A program made the translations under genes and the position numbers. DNA of 64,000 nucleotides from Lachnospiraceae bacterium (GTDB lineage: Bacteria > Bacillota > Clostridia > Lachnospirales > Lachnospiraceae). A model generated the notes under the pieces. It was not told the origin of the DNA. It was given only the letters and a program-made list of their open reading frames with translations, and searched no databases. Below, piece by piece: positions 61,889 through 64,000 of the stretch; the stretch's first letter is position 1; each line of letters begins with the position of its first letter. The DNA lies in NCBI GenBank assembly GCA_910576385.1, contig CAJTIR010000001.1:1-64000 (forward strand), in the 5' to 3' direction.

Positions 61889-63400
61889 ATGTACAATTTT
61901 GTAGAGCTTATTACAAAATATTTAGGAAAACAAAAAGAAACTATCAAACAATATCAATTTATGTTGAAACCATGTTTGATGTTAGCTGCTGTCTATACTT
62001 TGGCACTCAGTGCTTTGCTGCGTGCCAATTACAGCTACCGGGATGATCTCAATAGGGTAATTTCTGGAAGAAAGGGATGGGATGATTATGGCAGATATCT
62101 CTCTAATTTCTTGTCAACGATTATTCATGCAGATCATTATTTAACAGATGTTTCACCTCTTCCACAACTGATCGCTGTTTTGTTCGTGGCGATGTCGGGA
62201 ATTATAATATGGTATTCTGTATCAGAAAAACAAAAATTTTCTGTCTGGGATTTGGCGGCGCTTGTACCGTTGGGCATTTCCCCATATTTTCTAGCATGTA
62301 TTTCTTTTAAATATGATTCTCCTTATATGGCTTTGTCAATTTTAGTATCTGTGATACCAATTTTATTTTTGAAATGTGGAACGAAAAGATATTTGTGTGC
62401 TATTATAATTGGGATTTTAATGATGTGTGCGACATATCAAGCATCTAGTGGAATATTTCCTATGTTGGTTATTTTAATGTGTATGAAATTTTGGAATCAG
62501 AAAGAAAATATAAAGATGATTCTAAAGTTTGTGGGAAAATCCGCTGTTGGATATTTTACTGGTTTAATCATATTTAAGATATTTTTAATGCCTCCTTCGA
62601 CGAGGGAATATGTATCAAATTCACTTCCGCCATTGAAAGAATTAATTCCAGAGACTATTACGCATTTGATACATTATTTTTCACTTATCAAGGATGGGTT
62701 TAAGAAAGAATGGCTTATTTTAATATTATGTATGGCCGTTGCTTTTATTTTTGTAATGGTTCGTGATTCAAAAAGAAATAAATTTGCAACAGCATGTCTA
62801 TCTGTGGTAGTATTGGGGGCAATGTTATTGTTTTCGTTTGGAATGTATCCTGTTTTAGCGAAGCCATTATTTCATGCAAGGGCAATGTATGGATTTGGTG
62901 TATTTATTACCTTACTCGGAATCAGTCTGGCAACAAGTAAAAAAATTTATTGTGCGAAATTGGTGTGTGTTGCACTTAGTTGGTGCTTTTTTGTATTTTC
63001 TTTTACATATGGCAATGCGTTGCAAATTCAAGAGGATTATGCGCAATTTAGGGTGAAGGAAGTGCTGGATGATTTGAATGATGTAGATATCATGATCTCA
63101 AATAATGATCATGGAGCAATAAAAATACAATTTTCCGGCGCCATAGGATATGCCCCGGCAATCAGAAATATCCCTAAAGATGCTAAAATATTAAAACAGC
63201 TGATACCTTCTCAAACGAGTAGATTTCGGTATAATGAACTATATAAATTTTTTTATTATTATAAATTAAAAAATGTACATAGGAATCTTCCTCAAGACTC
63301 TGGTGTGGATTTTGAAACCTACAATCTTCCAGTGATAAAAGATACCATGTTTCACACTATTCGGGGCAAAGATAACTGTATATTGATTGATCTAAAATAA
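61889..63400 (+). CDS. GtrII-like glucosyl transferase membrane protein
   Basis: A 503-residue integral membrane protein with about ten segments and a GtrII (Glucos_trans_II) core: YSYRDDLNRVISGRKGWDDY near residue 56, then FLSTIIHADHYLTDVSPLPQ. The acidic pair early in the first extracytoplasmic loop is typical of lipid-sugar-dependent transferases. A C-terminal extracytoplasmic region follows. The start at 61889 follows GAGGAGAGGA; the longer frame begins inside the right inverted repeat. It should add glucose to a surface polymer, with expression set by the invertible promoter. Confidence 0.86.
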   Translation: MYNFVELITKYLGKQKETIKQYQFMLKPCLMLAAVYTLALSALLRANYSYRDDLNRVISGRKGWDDYGRYLSNFLSTIIHADHYLTDVSPLPQLIAVLFVAMSGIIIWYSVSEKQKFSVWDLAALVPLGISPYFLACISFKYDSPYMALSILVSVIPILFLKCGTKRYLCAIIIGILMMCATYQASSGIFPMLVILMCMKFWNQKENIKMILKFVGKSAVGYFTGLIIFKIFLMPPSTREYVSNSLPPLKELIPETITHLIHYFSLIKDGFKKEWLILILCMAVAFIFVMVRDSKRNKFATACLSVVVLGAMLLFSFGMYPVLAKPLFHARAMYGFGVFITLLGISLATSKKIYCAKLVCVALSWCFFVFSFTYGNALQIQEDYAQFRVKEVLDDLNDVDIMISNNDHGAIKIQFSGAIGYAPAIRNIPKDAKILKQLIPSQTSRFRYNELYKFFYYYKLKNVHRNLPQDSGVDFETYNLPVIKDTMFHTIRGKDNCILIDLK

Positions 63401-63417
63401 TTGGAGGAGGTTTACAA

Positions 63418-64000
63418 ATGATAACGCTGATTGTCCCCTGTTACAACGAACAGGAATCACTGCCGATTTTTTACAGAGAAGTAACTAAAGTTGCCCAAGA
63501 TATGGCATCTGATTATGAACTTTTATTTGTAGACGATGGTTCCAAAGATCAGACACTTATTCTATTAAGAGAACTTGCAGCACAGGATAGACATGTAAAG
63601 TATTTCTCTTTTTCCCGCAATTTTGGCAAGGAAGCTGCAATGTATGCAGGTTTTTGCAATGCCAAAGGAGATTATATTGCTGTTATGGATGCAGATATGC
63701 AGGATCCGCCGTCTTTGTTACCGCAGATGATGGAAATTTTGAATAGTGGAGAGTATGACAGCGTGGCCACAAGACGTGCCAACCGCGCTGGGGAACCGCC
63801 AATAAGAAGCTGGTTTGCAAAGAGATTTTATCATATGATCAATAGAATTTCGGATGCAGATATTGTGGATGGGGCAAGAGATTTTCGGTTGATGAGACGG
63901 GAAATGGTTGATACGATTGTATCTATGGGTGAATACAACCGGTTTTCAAAAGGGATTTTTGGCTGGATTGGATTTCGTACCTATTGGCTGCCCTATGAGA
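63418..64000 (+). CDS. GtrB-like polyprenyl-phosphate glycosyltransferase (partial)
   Basis: A DPM1/GtrB family GT2 transferring glucose from UDP-glucose to undecaprenyl phosphate, supplying the GtrII enzyme. The first 190 residues are visible, with LIVPCYNEQESLP, LLFVDDGSKDQT, FSRNFGKEAAMYAGF, the DXD in VMDADMQDPP, and ARDFRLM. GGAGGAGG precedes the ATG. The gene runs past the window end, so the membrane anchor expected at its C-terminus is not seen. Confidence 0.9.
   Translation, partial: MITLIVPCYNEQESLPIFYREVTKVAQDMASDYELLFVDDGSKDQTLILLRELAAQDRHVKYFSFSRNFGKEAAMYAGFCNAKGDYIAVMDADMQDPPSLLPQMMEILNSGEYDSVATRRANRAGEPPIRSWFAKRFYHMINRISDADIVDGARDFRLMRREMVDTIVSMGEYNRFSKGIFGWIGFRTYWLPYE

Overview
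The window looks like a chromosome segment of a spore-forming, gut-type Clostridia bacterium, most likely Lachnospiraceae. Evidence: low GC, GGAGG ribosome sites, an alpha/beta spore protein, a lysine riboswitch on dapA, an OPT/PqqD pair, a Tn1549-like mobile-element vocabulary and many small two-component/ABC cassettes. No rRNA, tRNA or CRISPR array was seen.

Layout. 0.6-1.6 kb: glycosyltransferase. 1.6-4.7 kb: thiazole operon thiS-thiG-thiH-tenI-like, preceded by a long terminator-type hairpin. 4.7-6.6 kb (minus): GntR/ABC cassette with a perfect operator palindrome. 6.8-7.7 kb: decayed HTH-PurM fusion, then a palindromic MITE-like element. 7.9-8.9 kb: lone fabH with a FabT-like box. 9.2-11.4 kb: LytTR/GHKL two-component pair. 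11.43-29.6 kb: a cell-wall amidase gene (SPOR domain) split by a 17.4-kb element. The element carries its own large serine recombinase at the right end, and the attachment site can be rebuilt from the two junctions. Inside are an Rpn-type nuclease with a triplicated tail, parA, a parB truncated by a deletion that joins it to a CHAP cell-wall hydrolase, an ECF sigma/anti-sigma pair with a run of exported proteins, a hairpin-rich noncoding block, and a MazF with a zinc-ribbon tail. 29.8-37.3 kb: TadZ-like ATPase, cyclophilin, SSB-like protein, degenerate CobO-like protein, riboswitch-dapA-dapB, response regulator and histidine kinase. 37.3-41.5 kb: a small defence island (tyrosine integrase remnant, Abi_2 protein with a probable ncRNA, HsdR_N-like nuclease) that lies between that kinase and the ABC transporter (41.6-44.7 kb) it would normally adjoin. 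44.8-47.9 kb: XRE/PLDc_N/ABC cassette. 48-50.4 kb: EpsG-like protein and two exported proteins. 50.7-56.5 kb: NhaC, PqqD, OPT and NSS transporters. 56.6-60.9 kb: CYTH, SASP, DJ-1, polysaccharide deacetylase, DUF2812/PadR. 61.0-64.0 kb: a small serine recombinase, an inverted-repeat-bounded 144-bp segment holding a promoter that now points away from the next genes, and a GtrII/GtrB-type glucosylation pair (the second gene runs off the window).

Two recombination systems stand out. First, a serine-integrase element interrupts an amidase gene whose reading frame would be exactly restored by excision. Second, there is an invertase plus invertible promoter in front of a surface glucosylation operon, probably a phase-variation switch currently in the OFF orientation. 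Both are read directly from sequence symmetry; function is inferred.
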